A stretch of 64,000 nucleotides of DNA, from assembly GCA_017506865.1 (NCBI GenBank), contig JAFCMP010000301.1:496001-560000 (forward strand). The letters run 5' to 3'. The translations under genes and the position numbers were made by a program. Origin of the DNA: Tribonema minus. Taxonomy: Eukaryota > Sar > Xanthophyceae > Tribonematales > Tribonemataceae. The notes under the pieces are model-generated. The model ran no database searches and was not told the origin of the DNA. It was given only the letters and a program-made list of their open reading frames with translations. Of the stretch, positions 11,799 to 33,364 are shown one piece after another. The stretch's first letter is position 1; each line of letters opens with the position of its first letter.

Positions 11799-14700
11799 TC
11801 ATGAGAAAATACCCATCTTTTCTGCAATGTCCTGCCTGCAGAGCGGGCAAGAGCTCAGCTCTGGTCTGTCCGCGCACGATCTGCACAGGCACAGGTGCTT
11901 GCATGGCAGCAGCAGCACACAGCGATCCACCTCCTGCAGCAGCAATCAACACAGACATTGACAGCATTGGGCTCAGCTGCGTGCACTATGTGCGCTTTAA
12001 ATTCTTCATAACAACCTGGGCTCAGGATCAGTACTTTTGAGTGCAACAAATCAAGTAGTGGTGTTAATGCTTTAAGCGTGGCACAGTCAGGTGTGCATGT
12101 GCAGCAGCAACAAGGTGACCAATTTGTACGCAAGGGTGACAGTTGGCTGTGTCAGGTCATATTTCTGTGTACCAAATTGTGGCGCACATGCACTCATCTT
12201 GTACGAAGTACGAAGCACGCAGGAAGAGTGATGATCTCACGACTCATCGAATGCACATGCAAATGGGGCCTAGGCCTTCAAGTTCCTTCAAATTGGACAT
12301 ACATGCGTCTGATTCGTTTGAACCAACTGTGTGATTTTCAGTTCCGGCGGTGTGCCTTTGGGCAGAGGCACCGGGGCTAGCGTGGCACCGGCAGCAGCGG
12401 CAGCAGGAAAACCCTGTATCATCGCACATGAGCATGCTTGCAAAGCCCAGTTGATGGCAACGACACCGCCAACAATCAGAGATCAGAATGTCGGATTGTG
12501 GTACTCGACAACAGATGGGCGCCACCGATTTTTGTTGGTATATATTTCTACAGTGGGCACTTCAAGAACGCCTTGTGTTGCTCTGGACGAGCGGAATCCC
12601 TCAAGAAGTGCCATGTTTACCTGGCATATGACGCAGAGGCGCCGCTCTCCTATATAACATCGGTACCTCTTGAAGGTGTCATACTTATAGTATGTACTTG
12701 AAGAACTGTAATATAGGTCCTTCAAGAATCCCATGCTTTGCAGCAGATGACGTAGGTCATGCTAGATACCTCAGCAAGTATTACATTTACCTGGAAGTGC
12801 CATACTTTGCGGCATATATAACAGGTACTTCTTGGAATTCTTTATGTACTTGCTCTTGAGGGGCAAAACCCCCCACAAACTATTGTGTTGGTATGTTTTC
12901 GCGCCCCAAGTAAGAATTAATTGATTAAACGTACTATGTTTACCTGGCATATGACGCAGAGGCGCTGCTCCCCCTTGGTGAGCTGCTCAGAGATGAGCTC
13001 CTCTCGTCTGGCTGCCACATGGGCAAGCACCTCGCGTGCTTCGGACTCTGCCACTTGAAGTTGTTGTAGACTCATTTTCTGCCAGTGGATGCACAAGGGC
13101 AGCGGGTAGGTAGGGCTAGGGTGAGTCCGCCAAGTTTTGGTTAGGGTAAGAGCTAGGTTTAGGGTAAGGGTTAGGGGTAGAGTTAGCTATCACAGTCAAC
13201 TAGCCTGATCAGCTTGTGTGCTTCTGAAGCCAATGGGAAGCACAGTGAGTGCATAGTCCACATATTTTCACCGCGATGACTTCTAAACAACATTGCCAAA
13301 TGGCCCCGGAATGGCTTTCATGTATTGCCATACCGGGTCTGAGACAACGATGCCGTGCTTGTCCTGGTGTCATTTGCTGCGCTGGCCACAATCACCAGCG
13401 CTTTACAGACGAAGGAAAGATGGGTTGGTACATCACATCATGAGCCCATACGCATTGGAGAGTTCACATCCAAGTGTGATGTTCAGCTCAAAATGGCGAG
13501 CATAAACTTTATCCCCGCATGACTTCAGCAGGGCAGGCAACAGCCAGCTTAGATGTGGAGGCCAGGTGATGAGCGTCCTGAAGTGCAAGTCTTGAAGATG
13601 AGGGAGTTGGCACAAACGGCCTGTGCATGCTTGAGAAACAATCAGCAGCAATTTGCAGTGCCGGGCAGCACTACAGGCTTAGAGTGTGGCAATGCTTGAT
13701 GCCCATGGGCTACATCAGTGCTTAGAGCAGTCAACCTTCTACTCATGTTTGGATGAGTGACTTGTCAATGACAACGGTTGTGCGTAAGTAAGTGGTCAAT
13801 GACAATATCTCTTCGTATCATGAGTGTAATCCAATCGCGCTAATGATCCAGCCCACATAATGAACGCAGTGCGCGCTTGCGATTAATATGACCAGCATCA
13901 GTGCCCAGAGCAGCCAAGAGTTGAAGTGAATATGATTGGGTCAAACCTTGGCCGATGCTGTGTGCGAAACAATGACTTTTTACCTGAATGCCCTCACACG
14001 TTGCCTTGGCTCGCCAGCTGTCCCGTTCTGCTCTAAGTGCTGCACCTTCCTCACGGAGTGCCGCCACCAACTGCAACATTGAAGTTGTAAGAAGACATGC
14101 TGTTGAGTCAGTCGAGATAGCGTATTACTGCAGTGTATCGTTTCCTTGTTGCCAGATTCGCCCTCTTAGTAGGCTGCTACTGTGTGCGCAGCATTGGTGT
14201 ACCAGATTCGCTTTCTTAGTAGGCTGCTACTGTGTGCGCAGCATTGGTGTACCCACCAGATGCTGCCACACACACAAATGAAACCTTAAGGGTAGCTGCT
14301 ACGAGTGTTGCTGTCAAACCTCAACAATGCGCTGTCCTCACAGCGTACTTGAACTTTGAGACCTCTTCCCCCCCCCCCCCCCCTTGTGCTTCAAGTATGA
14401 CTCACTTTTGAGGGCACTCCAGGCGTGCTGATGTGGGTGTTCCTTCTGGCTGCTGTCACCACCTCGAGAATCATGACACGGTCACCTCAGCTTGGCCTTG
14501 AGTATCGGTTGAAGACACCGACACAACCCTCTGCAAACACATGCACGCCTCTTCTTTCTTCATGACTTCACTCCACAGGCGTGTGCTCTGGCCACATATC
14601 GAGAGGCCTAAACATACATACCTCCCCGGTCTCTGGCCACGTGCTACAAGGTGCAGACATACACACCTCTTCGGTCTTCATGAGCTCGCTGCACAGGCGT

Positions 14701-17700
14701 GCCCTCTGGCCACGTCTTTTGAGTTCTACATACAAACAAACGTACCTATTTATCTTTCTCCTTCATGAGCTCATACCTCTTCTGTCTTCATGAGCTCGCT
14801 CCACAGGCGCGCGCTGTAGCTACGTATTTCCACAGGCGCGCACTCTGGCCATGTATTCAAAGATCTACATAGTTCTATATATGCCTCTTCCAGCTCTGAC
14901 CATGTTTTTAGAGGTCTATGATGTGTATACATACATACCTCTTCGGTCTTCATGAGCTCGCTCCACAGGCGCGCACTCTGGCCGCGCACTGCCTCCGTCT
15001 TGACCTCAGCTCGTGCCCGTTCGTCTTGCTCCTCCAGCCACAGCCGCCGCATAGTCTCCACCTGCATTTGACCAACAAAATGGGAGCAGATTCTTCAGTG
15101 AGTTCAGGACGCTGTCACCCTGCTAACCCGTAGTCCTTGTCATGGTCCTGATGGCCGGCCAATGTACTGAGCAGTGTTGTCTGCAAAGAAGATGCTGCTG
15201 CTTCAGGCATGCCGTAGCTAGCCCTGGTTCAAAGATCTATAGCAGGAGCGCGCGCTGAGTACTGCTCGTTAATGAGCAGTGCTTCTGTATCTTTTGGGCA
15301 TGCGCCGCTTCACTTGCGGCGCTTTACAAACACTGCAGACCTCCTTGGTGAAGTTTGCATTCATTGGCGGCAATGCCCCCATTGTTGCGGGGCAAGTGTT
15401 GCTGGCACCTAATTATACTACTTCAAAGTGCAAAGAGGTTGCAAAGATTTCTACATGATTGTGCATTTCCATTTGTACAAAACCTATTCTTCAGTTTGGC
15501 CAAAACCATGATGCTGGGATGCGGCGGATCACCAACAAAATACTGCACTAGCCCTAGCCATGCAGCATCACCCAAAGGCAAGACCACTTGATGCGGAACA
15601 CAAGGAGCATTGCACACTGCGCCTGCAGGGCTTACAGCTCACACTTCAAGTAAGCAATGCAAGGAACCAACCGGTCTCCAAGTCTTGCCCTGAAAGCAAC
15701 CCCCCCATGTAGCAGACTGCAAGCCTCCATGGGTGGCGGCTGACCCCAGTTGAGCACTGCTGGTTGTATGGCACATGTGTCCGCCACCTTGCTTGCCCTG
15801 ACATCGACCAGGTTGTTCTCACTTTGGTGATCACATGCGCACTTGCAAAGCCATTTGTTTATTCCACAGACCTGACCCTTACGCAAATTGGCTGTGAAAG
15901 GGTTGATTTGGCCCTACCCTGATATCCTGCCCTAAGTGATTACCTGCTGAGCCAGTGACACTCGGTCCAGCAGACCTGCAGTGTCTGGCTGCTGCGGCAC
16001 TGACGGCGGCGGGCAGTGGTTGAGCGCTGCTGCTGTGTGCTGAGCACTGCTGCTGCTGCTGCTGCTGCTGCTGCCGTGGTGGAGCACTGTTGATGCGTGC
16101 TGATGAGCGCTGCTACTGCTGCTGTGGTTGAACACTGCTGCTGCATGGTGATGAACGTTGCTGCTGCTGCTGCTGATTAAGGAACAACGAAAATCACAGC
16201 ATACAGGTCAGTGACAAGGGCGATCGATGTGGCTACGTACACACTAGGATGGCTTAGCAGCTTGAAGCACGAATTTCTCTACAAGGGGCTGGGAGTACAG
16301 TGCACCACTTCTGTAACGCTCATCCTAACCCTCTGCCAGTCACGCGCAAGTACAAAGGCTACAGCGCGCTTGCCACACAATGCTTGATGAAGATTGTTCA
16401 CTGCATTCAGTTGACAAATCAACCTCCTGCTGTAGGCTATTCAACATCATGATGTCCCGCCCTTGTGAACGAACACCTCTGCGAGCAGATAATCCTGGTT
16501 AAGGTGCTTGCCACTTGCTCACCCTGAGCAGTTACCTAACTGTGACAACTTCAACAATGTGATCAATATCAGTAGAACGTTTGAGCCATGTCTCACCTGG
16601 CTACAGGCCCGGCGTTTGAGCGTGGATGTAGTAACCGACACCGCCGCATGCCTCTATCCTCAGCATCGGAATAGCTCGCAACAGGAGCCGCCGCCTGGTG
16701 TGGATGTTCAGCGTATACGTTGGGGCTGGACGCCCTCAGAGATGGATGATGTGAAGTTGTACTTGAAGTTGCGGCGAGGCTGACGTGCCGTGTGGAGTGG
16801 TCTATCAGCGGCAGAAAACGGGCCTGCGAAGCCCCTGATGTTGCAGTTGCTGGTAAAGTGGTGGCGCCGGCTTGCTGTTGAGAGCTGGTGGGCCGTTGCA
16901 GTTGGCGATCTTGACGTTGAAGTTGCTCCGCGGCGGCGGCGCGCCGGTATGCAGCCTCCGCTGCAGCGGCACGATATACCATTTTTCAGCACAGCGGGGA
17001 GTCACCAACTTCAACTTTCATTTGCATGCTCCGAGCGCCGCGTGCATGGTTTTGAAGTTCGAGCCCTGTATGGATTGCTGCCGCTGCCAGCCCTCGTTAC
17101 TGGTACTTCGGCCAGCTGCTTTTGTGAAGCTGCCCCGCTGAGTACTTGCTGAAAGGCTAGCGTAGAAAACCCGCCTGCTCCATCCTTCTTTGCTTAGGGT
17201 TAGGGTTAGGGTTAGGGTTGGGTAAGGCGGCCTCAGCATCTGCCAGCCCTCATTACTGAAAGGTCGACTTTCTGGTTTTGTGAAGCTGCAGGGCACTGCA
17301 GTCTCGACCTTGCTGCACATGGTCTAGTCACTGTCCGACGTGATGCTGCTGCACGCCCTTCATGCGGTTGAACTGACAGCTAGGGCGAAAGTTGGATTTT
17401 GCGATATGGAAGCTGAGCACTGGGGCATGGATGTAGGTAGGTCATACTGCACCTAGCCTTGCAGTACAGTCAGGGTTCAAGTCAGGGTCAGGGTCTTGCT
17501 GTGCAAGGTCCAGGCACTGTATTTTTTGACATTATGCTGCAGCCAGCCCGTCGTGCAGCTGTAAGCTAGCGTGAATGTTGAACTTTCCAGCTGAGCACTG
17601 TCTTATCAGAGCCATTCTCATGTGTCTGAGGCCGTGCATTACACAACTAGGTTAGGCTTGGGTCACATCCCACTCTTTGGGGTGACATATGGAGTGACGG

Positions 17701-20700
17701 TGAACTGGCGCAAGTGACAGTGTTGGCTCCTGCATCGAGTTGTACTTACGACGCGGTGTTTCGTTGGAAGCAAGGCTGAGAGGCAAATTGTGGTCACAGC
17801 AACTGTTGCAAGCTAGTGTCGAGTCAACCATCACAAGCCCGGCACGCTCGAGGCTTTGGCCTACGATATCGGTTCGGCTTGCAAACAGTGTCCGAGGCCA
17901 GGGACCGCAACTAGGGTTAGGGCTAGGAACTAGGGCTAGGGTTACGGCCAATCATCACCTGCGCGCCGCAAGCTGCGCCTCGCTCGCACACGCCCCCCTC
18001 TGCTCAACCCAACGTGCCCCGCAAAAACGTCACTGGCGGTGGACCATTCCCGAGAACTCTTCCTGGAACCTTCCCTGGAATCGTTCCGCCAGCGCAGTCC
18101 GAGTGCGGCCATGAGCACCGAGTCGGTTGCGCCACCATCAAACCCTGAGCCTAGGGCATAGTCATCAATCGCTGGAGCTGCCTCTCCGTAACACAAGGGG
18201 ATCTCCCCCTCACTGTTACTGCCGCCGCCGGCGCCGCTGCCGCCGCCGCCGCTGCCGCCGCCGCCGTCGCTGGATGTGCTTGACTGTGGCGACTGTGGAT
18301 CCTGATACGCCGCTGCTAACGCTGCAATGCGTCTACCAGTGCCGCCATCGCCGCCGCCGCTGCTGCCACCGTGGTCGCTGCTGCTGCTGGTGCTGCTGCT
18401 GCGGCTGCTACGCCCGCTGCTGCTGCCGCCGTTGGGTGAGATGTTGCCCCCAGTTAGCTCAGCCTGAGTGCCGCTGTGTCTAACTTCACCACGACCCCTA
18501 TCAGAGATGCCGGTAGTGTTCGCGCTAAGACCGAAGGCAAAAGGGCGCGCCGTGATGGCGCCAGGTGTCACTCCCGTCAAGGTGCCAGGTGGCAGGTCTG
18601 CAGGTGTGCCACCTGTCATGCCTCGTATGCTGCCAGGTGGCGCTCTGTGAGCACTGCTAGGTGGCGCCCTGTGAGCACTGCCAGGTGGCGCTCGGTGAGC
18701 ACTGCCAAGTGGCGCTCGGTGAGCACTGCCAGGTGGCGCTCTGCCACCACTGCTGCTGGCAGCGCGCACGGAGGCAGTGCTCAATGCAGCAGCGCTCAGC
18801 TGGTGACCTGAGACGGCGCCAGGTGGCACGCTGTGGTGCAAGCTGGTTGCCACATCGCTCAGTCTGTGAGCCAGCGCTGCGTGCCCGGCCGCCAGAGCCA
18901 GATCCACGGCGGTGAGACCCGCGTTGTTCTTCAGTGCAAGGTCAGCGCCTGCACAGAAGGTTGCCGAGAAGTGGTTTAGTGCGTGTCAGGGATTGCAGAA
19001 CGTGCGCAGGTAGGTTCGCTGATTTGGGGTTGCAATTTGGTACTGGACTTTTTGAGTACAGCGCTTCAAAAGGGTACATAACACAGGTCTGCTCTGTTTG
19101 TGTGGAAGCAGCACAATCCCCAAAGCCCCACGGATGCAATGTCTGTTTTGTTGTAAGCACTGCTTTTGTACTGCGTACTGAGGTTACAATCCGGATTGCA
19201 GTGCCGCACAACACCCTTGACGTGGAAGGCACAAGGCTGTCAAATGTATAATCGAGCAGTATACTTGTCAGTGAATACTCTTAGGTATAAATTAAGGTTG
19301 ACAACAACAGTCTGGACGCGCAGCTTCTTTAACCCTAACCCTAACCCTAATAGATGACATTCAAAGCATCGGGCATACCTCGTTGTAGCAGCTCCAGTGC
19401 CAGCTCCTCCATGCCAACCTCGCAGCACAGGTGCAGAGCGGTGTTCCCGGAGCCGGAGCAGCGGGCTGAGATTACAGCACCTTAGGGCCAAGGCAAGGGG
19501 TAGAGCAAGGACCAGGGTTAGATTGAGCTATGAATGCAGACTCCTAATAATCGACAACCCTTGGTTGAAACAATGACTTTGTCGGAAGTAGTCAGTGTGG
19601 CCATCATCTTTAACTTAAAGTTGAAGTCTTACCTTTGTTCAGTAAGCACGCTGCTGCCTGGTGCCCATATATGAATGCCGCTAGCAGGCACTTCTTTTGC
19701 TCTCATGAACTGCAACTTAGAAACAACATCAACAACTTAATAATGAGTTTGTTGTAAGAAGTTATGACCATCACCCAGAGTCTAGTGGAATTTTTACCTT
19801 TGTCGAGGAGCAAAAACGCTGCAGCCTGGTGCCCGTATCTGCATGCTGCCAGCAAACACGTGTCCTGCTCCGGTGAGCTCCAGTTCACATCTGCACCCAG
19901 CTCTAGCAAGCTCCTGCACTCGTCCACCTGACAGGGCAAGGTACAGTATCGGAGTTGTGGCAATCAGTATGTGCAACACGTGTGAACTGCGTCATGCTAC
20001 GTATACATCTCCAGTCATGCCAGACAAGCACGTTTATTGTTCATCTCATGGAGGTTGAGCCCAGCCCCAGGTCATTGTGAGGCATTTCACATAGCTCCAT
20101 CATGCTTATGGGTATCACACATCTTTGCAAAGCACCCCTTAAAGAATGGCAATAACCAGATTCGCAGCAGGCCTCAGTAGTCCCAGCGAGAACTGAAAGG
20201 CAAGCACCGAATGGCAGACTGTGACTCCTGTTGAGCACTCAGTGAATGCTTCGCTACATTGGACAAATTGTGCAGCATGACAATGTTCCTCATGGAGTAC
20301 GTGCATGAACACAGCAGCGCAGTTTGTGCAGCACAACTATGTTCATCAGCGATTATGTGCACGAAAAATAACAACACATTTACTCTACGCCGAGGAGTAG
20401 CTGAGATGCCTGTACTATTCGGTGGCCAACAGAAGTTTCTCGCGCTTGCCTTCGCTTCGTGATGAACGGCACCACGAACTACTTTTTATTGACATCTGAG
20501 GAATGTATATGCTGCAACTGCTGCGTGCACCTTGTTTTACGCCCCCCACTTGTTGAAGCAAGGAATTTGAATGTGTGTGCCTTCGTCAACATGTGAACAG
20601 AACTGCAGAACTATGCAGGCGCGTAGCGGCTCACTGCTCTGACGACGACATATGCTCGGCAGTTTATGTAATTGCTGGAATCTCTTAGTGTTTACACAGC

Positions 20701-20870
20701 TTGGTGTTCAGGTGTCGAAGCAGGTGCTCCCGCACAAGACGTACAGAGCATGATCATGCGTGCATCGATTATAGCTCCCTTACCCTGCCGCCTTTGGCCG
20801 CAGCCAGCAGGAAGGACTCTTTCAGCCTATGCAGCTGAGAAAGTACACCATCCCGGCCGCTGTGCTCCAT
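11799..20870 (-). CDS. Ankyrin / coiled-coil / C-terminal RING-finger protein, probable E3 ubiquitin ligase
   Basis: Ten exons, all with GT/AG borders and matching phases: 20784-20870, 19798-19927, 19379-19465, 17959-18948, 16597-16960, 15944-16172, 14939-15061, 13984-14070, 12944-13078, 11799-11933; 788 residues. Residues 1-130 hold three to four ankyrin repeats (LLAAAKGGR, LLELGADVN, GNTALHLCCEVG, NNAGLTAVDLALAAGH). Residues 130-630 are low-complexity, rich in Ser, Gly, Ala and Gln, with five tandem octapeptides APPGSAHR. Residues 630-735 are charged heptad-like coiled coil (REEGAALRAERDSWRAK). A C3HC4 RING ends the protein: probable zinc ligands are C740, C743, C755, H757, C761, C764, C773 and C776, split between the last two exons. 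Other ankyrin-RING proteins bind a substrate through the ankyrin part and ubiquitin-conjugating enzyme through the RING; the substrate here is unknown. The coding sequence is 26% of the span. The low-complexity exons are the least certain. Confidence 0.87.
12610..12645. repeat. Copy of RING exon edge inside the last intron
   Basis: The sequence CATGTTTACCTGGCATATGA and the following CGCAGAGGCGC repeat the donor edge of the exon ending at 12944, including the codons for LCVICQ. The copy has a usable donor but no matching acceptor. Confidence 0.8.
14152..14252. repeat. Tandem 50-bp duplication in intron
   Basis: CCAGATTCG begins both copies (14152 and 14202), followed by a near-identical stretch ending GCATTGGTGTACC. 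Two copies only. Confidence 0.85.
14541..14860. repeat. Four extra copies of a coiled-coil exon's 3' edge
   Basis: The donor edge of the exon ending at 14939 (encoding RLWSELMKTEE then GTATGT) recurs downstream in the intron near 14545-14600, 14668-14705, 14770-14815 and, in part, 14830-14860. The copies are diverged but keep the exon frame around the Glu-Glu/donor. Confidence 0.8.
17194..17219. repeat. Interstitial telomere-like run (TTAGGG)n
   Basis: Four perfect TTAGGG units in an intron of the ankyrin/RING gene. A more degenerate run lies at 17907-17945 in the same intron, and another at 13137-13190. Confidence 0.9.
18632..18745 (-). repeat. In-frame 24-bp minisatellite coding for APPGSAHR
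   Basis: Five units of about GTGAGCACTGCCAGGTGGCG plus four bases, lying in the largest exon of the ankyrin/RING gene, encode five near-identical octapeptides. Unit length is a multiple of three, so changes in copy number keep the frame. Confidence 0.85.
19330..19350. repeat. Interstitial telomere-like run (CCCTAA)n
   Basis: Three units of CCCTAA in the intron immediately downstream (on the gene's strand) of the exon 19379-19465. Confidence 0.9.
19629..19700 (-). repeat. Decayed copy of an ankyrin exon
   Basis: The stretch encodes EQKKCLLAAFIYGHQAAAC and ends in a GTAAGA donor. The genuine exon at 19798-19927 encodes EQDTCLLAACRYGHQAAAF before its own donor. A stop precedes the copy in frame and no good acceptor is present, so it is a relic of exon-edge duplication. 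Confidence 0.8.
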
Positions 20871-21880
20871 GCTTTCGCCTTCAGCCAGCCACTGCTAAGC
20901 AACACCACGATGTTGAAACTGTTGGCATTGTGACCCCACGGCGACTGGTTGACGTTTCCCGTTTCAGCATCTTCATCGGGGGGTGGGGGTGGGTGGTAGG
21001 GGTGGTGGCGGCGCCACATGGCGGCGACTGGTTGATGTTTCCCGTTTCTGCAATTTGAGTATCAAATTTCAGCAGCAGCAGCAGCCAGCCAGCCAGCCAG
21101 CCTACGCCTGCCTGCCTGTCGTGAGCGATGCTTCTGTGTTGCTACAGCACAGCCACTTGTGGCCAAAGTCAACGTTATGTGGATCCGTCACTATGAGCAT
21201 GGCGTTTTTTTCCCCCTGGCGCTCACAACTTGTGCCTGAGATGATTTGCATGTGCCATACAGACAAGTCAAATCGAGATGCCAGAGATGCCTTGTTACAA
21301 GTTGTAGACTATTCGTGCGCTTCAGACCATGCTGTCCCGCAGCGAAGCCACAAGGCTGATGACAAAAAGAGTGTAGTTGATGCATGCCACCTAGACGGAC
21401 GCTCATGCACGCAAATGACTCCTCCATGCAAGCAAGACTAAGGAGAGCACACACACCAGGGTTCAATGCAGCCAAGACAGCTGAACTGAAAGCAGCAGGC
21501 GCAGAACAACTCAAGAAATTGGCAATGCACCAAACAACAAATCATTTGTATGAAGCTAGTCCTCGCCCCGAAGGCTGCGTAGCACAACTCGCTCTACCCT
21601 GCACCCCCCCCCCTGTCCCTACTTGAGAAAGGGTCGATGCACGCCGCCCCCCCTGCAGTTTGTGTGTGTCGCCGCGCTGAAGGACGACGACTCGAATCCA
21701 CCGCCCCTCAACGAGCGGCGCAGTTTGGACCCCTCCCCCATCAGACGCGCAAACGCCCCCAGGGGGTACCAGGCTTAGACCACGCCAGTACGCTTTCTCA
21801 GGTGACAGCAAGTGCGGCTGAGGGGGGGCTTCACCCCATTCCGGCGCGCTTTTCTACGCTGTGGTACTGCTGAGGGGGGC
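20871..21880. other. Spacer between ankyrin/RING and IMP dehydrogenase genes
   Basis: Holds the promoter side of the ankyrin/RING gene and the 3' flank of IMP dehydrogenase. It contains a G-rich stretch (20979-21010), two copies of GGCGACTGGTTGA(C/T)GTTTCC about 82 bp apart, and short copies of the IMP dehydrogenase 3' end near 21770-21870. A short plus-strand stretch at 21462-21522 encodes FNAAKTAELKAAGAEQLKKL, resembling algal pentapeptide-like repeats, but is too short to call a gene. Confidence 0.5.
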
Positions 21881-32084
<10,204 letters not shown>

Positions 32085-32395
32085 GGCTGGATTCGCCTGG
32101 TGTGTAAGAGCAATGCGTGCGCTGCGTTGAACCTGCGCTGAGCTCCGTCGCTGCAAGCTGCTCTGCTGTTGTTGTACGAAAGCTTTCAGTACCGCTCGTG
32201 CTGCACGGTGTGTGTGACAGGCGGTAACAGTGTGCCTTCAAACTCCTTGAATCACTGGCATTTCACGATCCATTTGAGATGTGAACTGCAAACACTTGAA
32301 GTTGCTATTTTTGAAAACCGGAGCTCATATATGCAACGTTGTTAACTCAAGCTCTCCGTGTGCAACGACGCGTCCGCCCACGAACATCATTCGTC
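32085..32395. promoter_or_regulatory. Shared divergent promoter region
   Basis: The IMP dehydrogenase ATG (32084, minus) and the Siva-like ATG (32396, plus) are separated by 311 bp, head to head. No TATA box is obvious. Both genes must find their promoters in this short stretch, unless 5' introns exist. Confidence 0.5.
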
Positions 32396-33206
32396 ATGTT
32401 TACCGCCGTCGCCAACAACAGCCTGAAGCGCAGGCAGCTGGAGTGGCCAGATGATGAGTCAATCAACTGCATCGGCAGGAACATCGGCACGGAGTCGGCG
32501 AAGCTGCCAGCGGATGGGACGCCCACTGGCAAGCGCCCCAAGATCTTTGCGGAGCCCACTCCCCCCAGCGCAAGCGCCGCCTTCGCTTGTGACGCCGCTT
32601 GCACGCCGCCATTTAAACCCCTCTACCTACCTCCAAGCAACCATCAGGCCGCGCTGGAGCACCAACAAACGTGGCGAGAGCAGCAGCAGGAAGGGAGAGA
32701 GCCGCAGCAGCAGGAGCCTCAGCAGCAAGAGCGAGGCCAGCATCCGCCTGCTGCAGCAGCTCCTTCCTTCTGGCAGCAGCACTTCGTGCGCAGCGGCCAC
32801 AAGGCGGCGTACCAACTGCCACCTGCGCCAGCAGCGGCGCATCCCGTACCAGCGCTTGCCAGTCGCAAAGCGCAACCCACCCTGGACACGATGTTCGGAC
32901 GGCCAGCAGCCACTGCGCACTCCGCAGCGGCAGCACCAGCCGCCATCGCTGCGCCAGCGGCAGCGGCGCCGCCGCCGCCGCCGCAGCAGTGCCATGCCTG
33001 CCTGACCCCCAGCGCAGCTGATGCCGCCGCGGGCATCGGTGCCGCCCGCGCTGGTCACCTCTGTGCTTTCTGTGAGCGGGCAACGTGCGGGAGGTGCATG
33101 AGGGGGTGCGATGCGTGCGGCGCGCACCTGTGCCTGCTGTGCATACTGGCGGACTACTCGCAGTGCTGGGACAGGCTTGTGTGCCCCGCGTGCATGGACG
33201 TTGCCG
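32396..33206 (+). CDS. Siva-like Cys-rich zinc-binding protein
   Basis: An open frame of 270 residues from ATG 32396 to a GCCG/GTGAGT donor. Residues 1-70 hold KRRQLEWPDDES and a basic GKRPKIF. Residues 90-195 are low-complexity (Gln, Glu, Pro, Ala) with QPTLDTMFG, which resembles a PCNA-interaction (PIP) box but lacks the second aromatic residue. Residues 199-268 hold about a dozen Cys in pairs (CHAC, CAFCERATCGRCMRGCDACG, CLLC, then DYS and CPAC). The order CxxC, CxxC, CxxC, CxxC, DYS, CxxC fits the C-terminal domain of the Siva family, known from animals as a CD27-binding apoptosis factor. That match is from memory of the pattern. If the donor is used, only a short tail is missing: a possible last exon at 33914 would add four residues. 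If not, the frame stops at 33364. A zinc role is likely; an apoptosis role is not shown. Confidence 0.6.
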
Positions 33207-33290
33207 GTGAGTTTTACATACATATGGTATCTGTTGCAGCATGTCCACGTGCTTGTCGTGTCCACCCCGGTCGCGATCGAGTGTCACATG

Positions 33291-33352
33291 TGATAGTGTG
33301 CATACTCGCGGACAAGCTTGTGTGCTCCGCGTGCGTGGACGTTGCTGGTGAG
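33291..33352 (+). repeat. Copy of the Siva-like exon's 3' edge
   Basis: Codons for CILAD, LVCSACVDVAG and the GTGAGTT donor repeat the genuine edge at 33140-33214; about 13 residues are missing inside. Spacing is about 140 bp. Confidence 0.85.
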
Positions 33353-33364
33353 TTCATTTCATAA

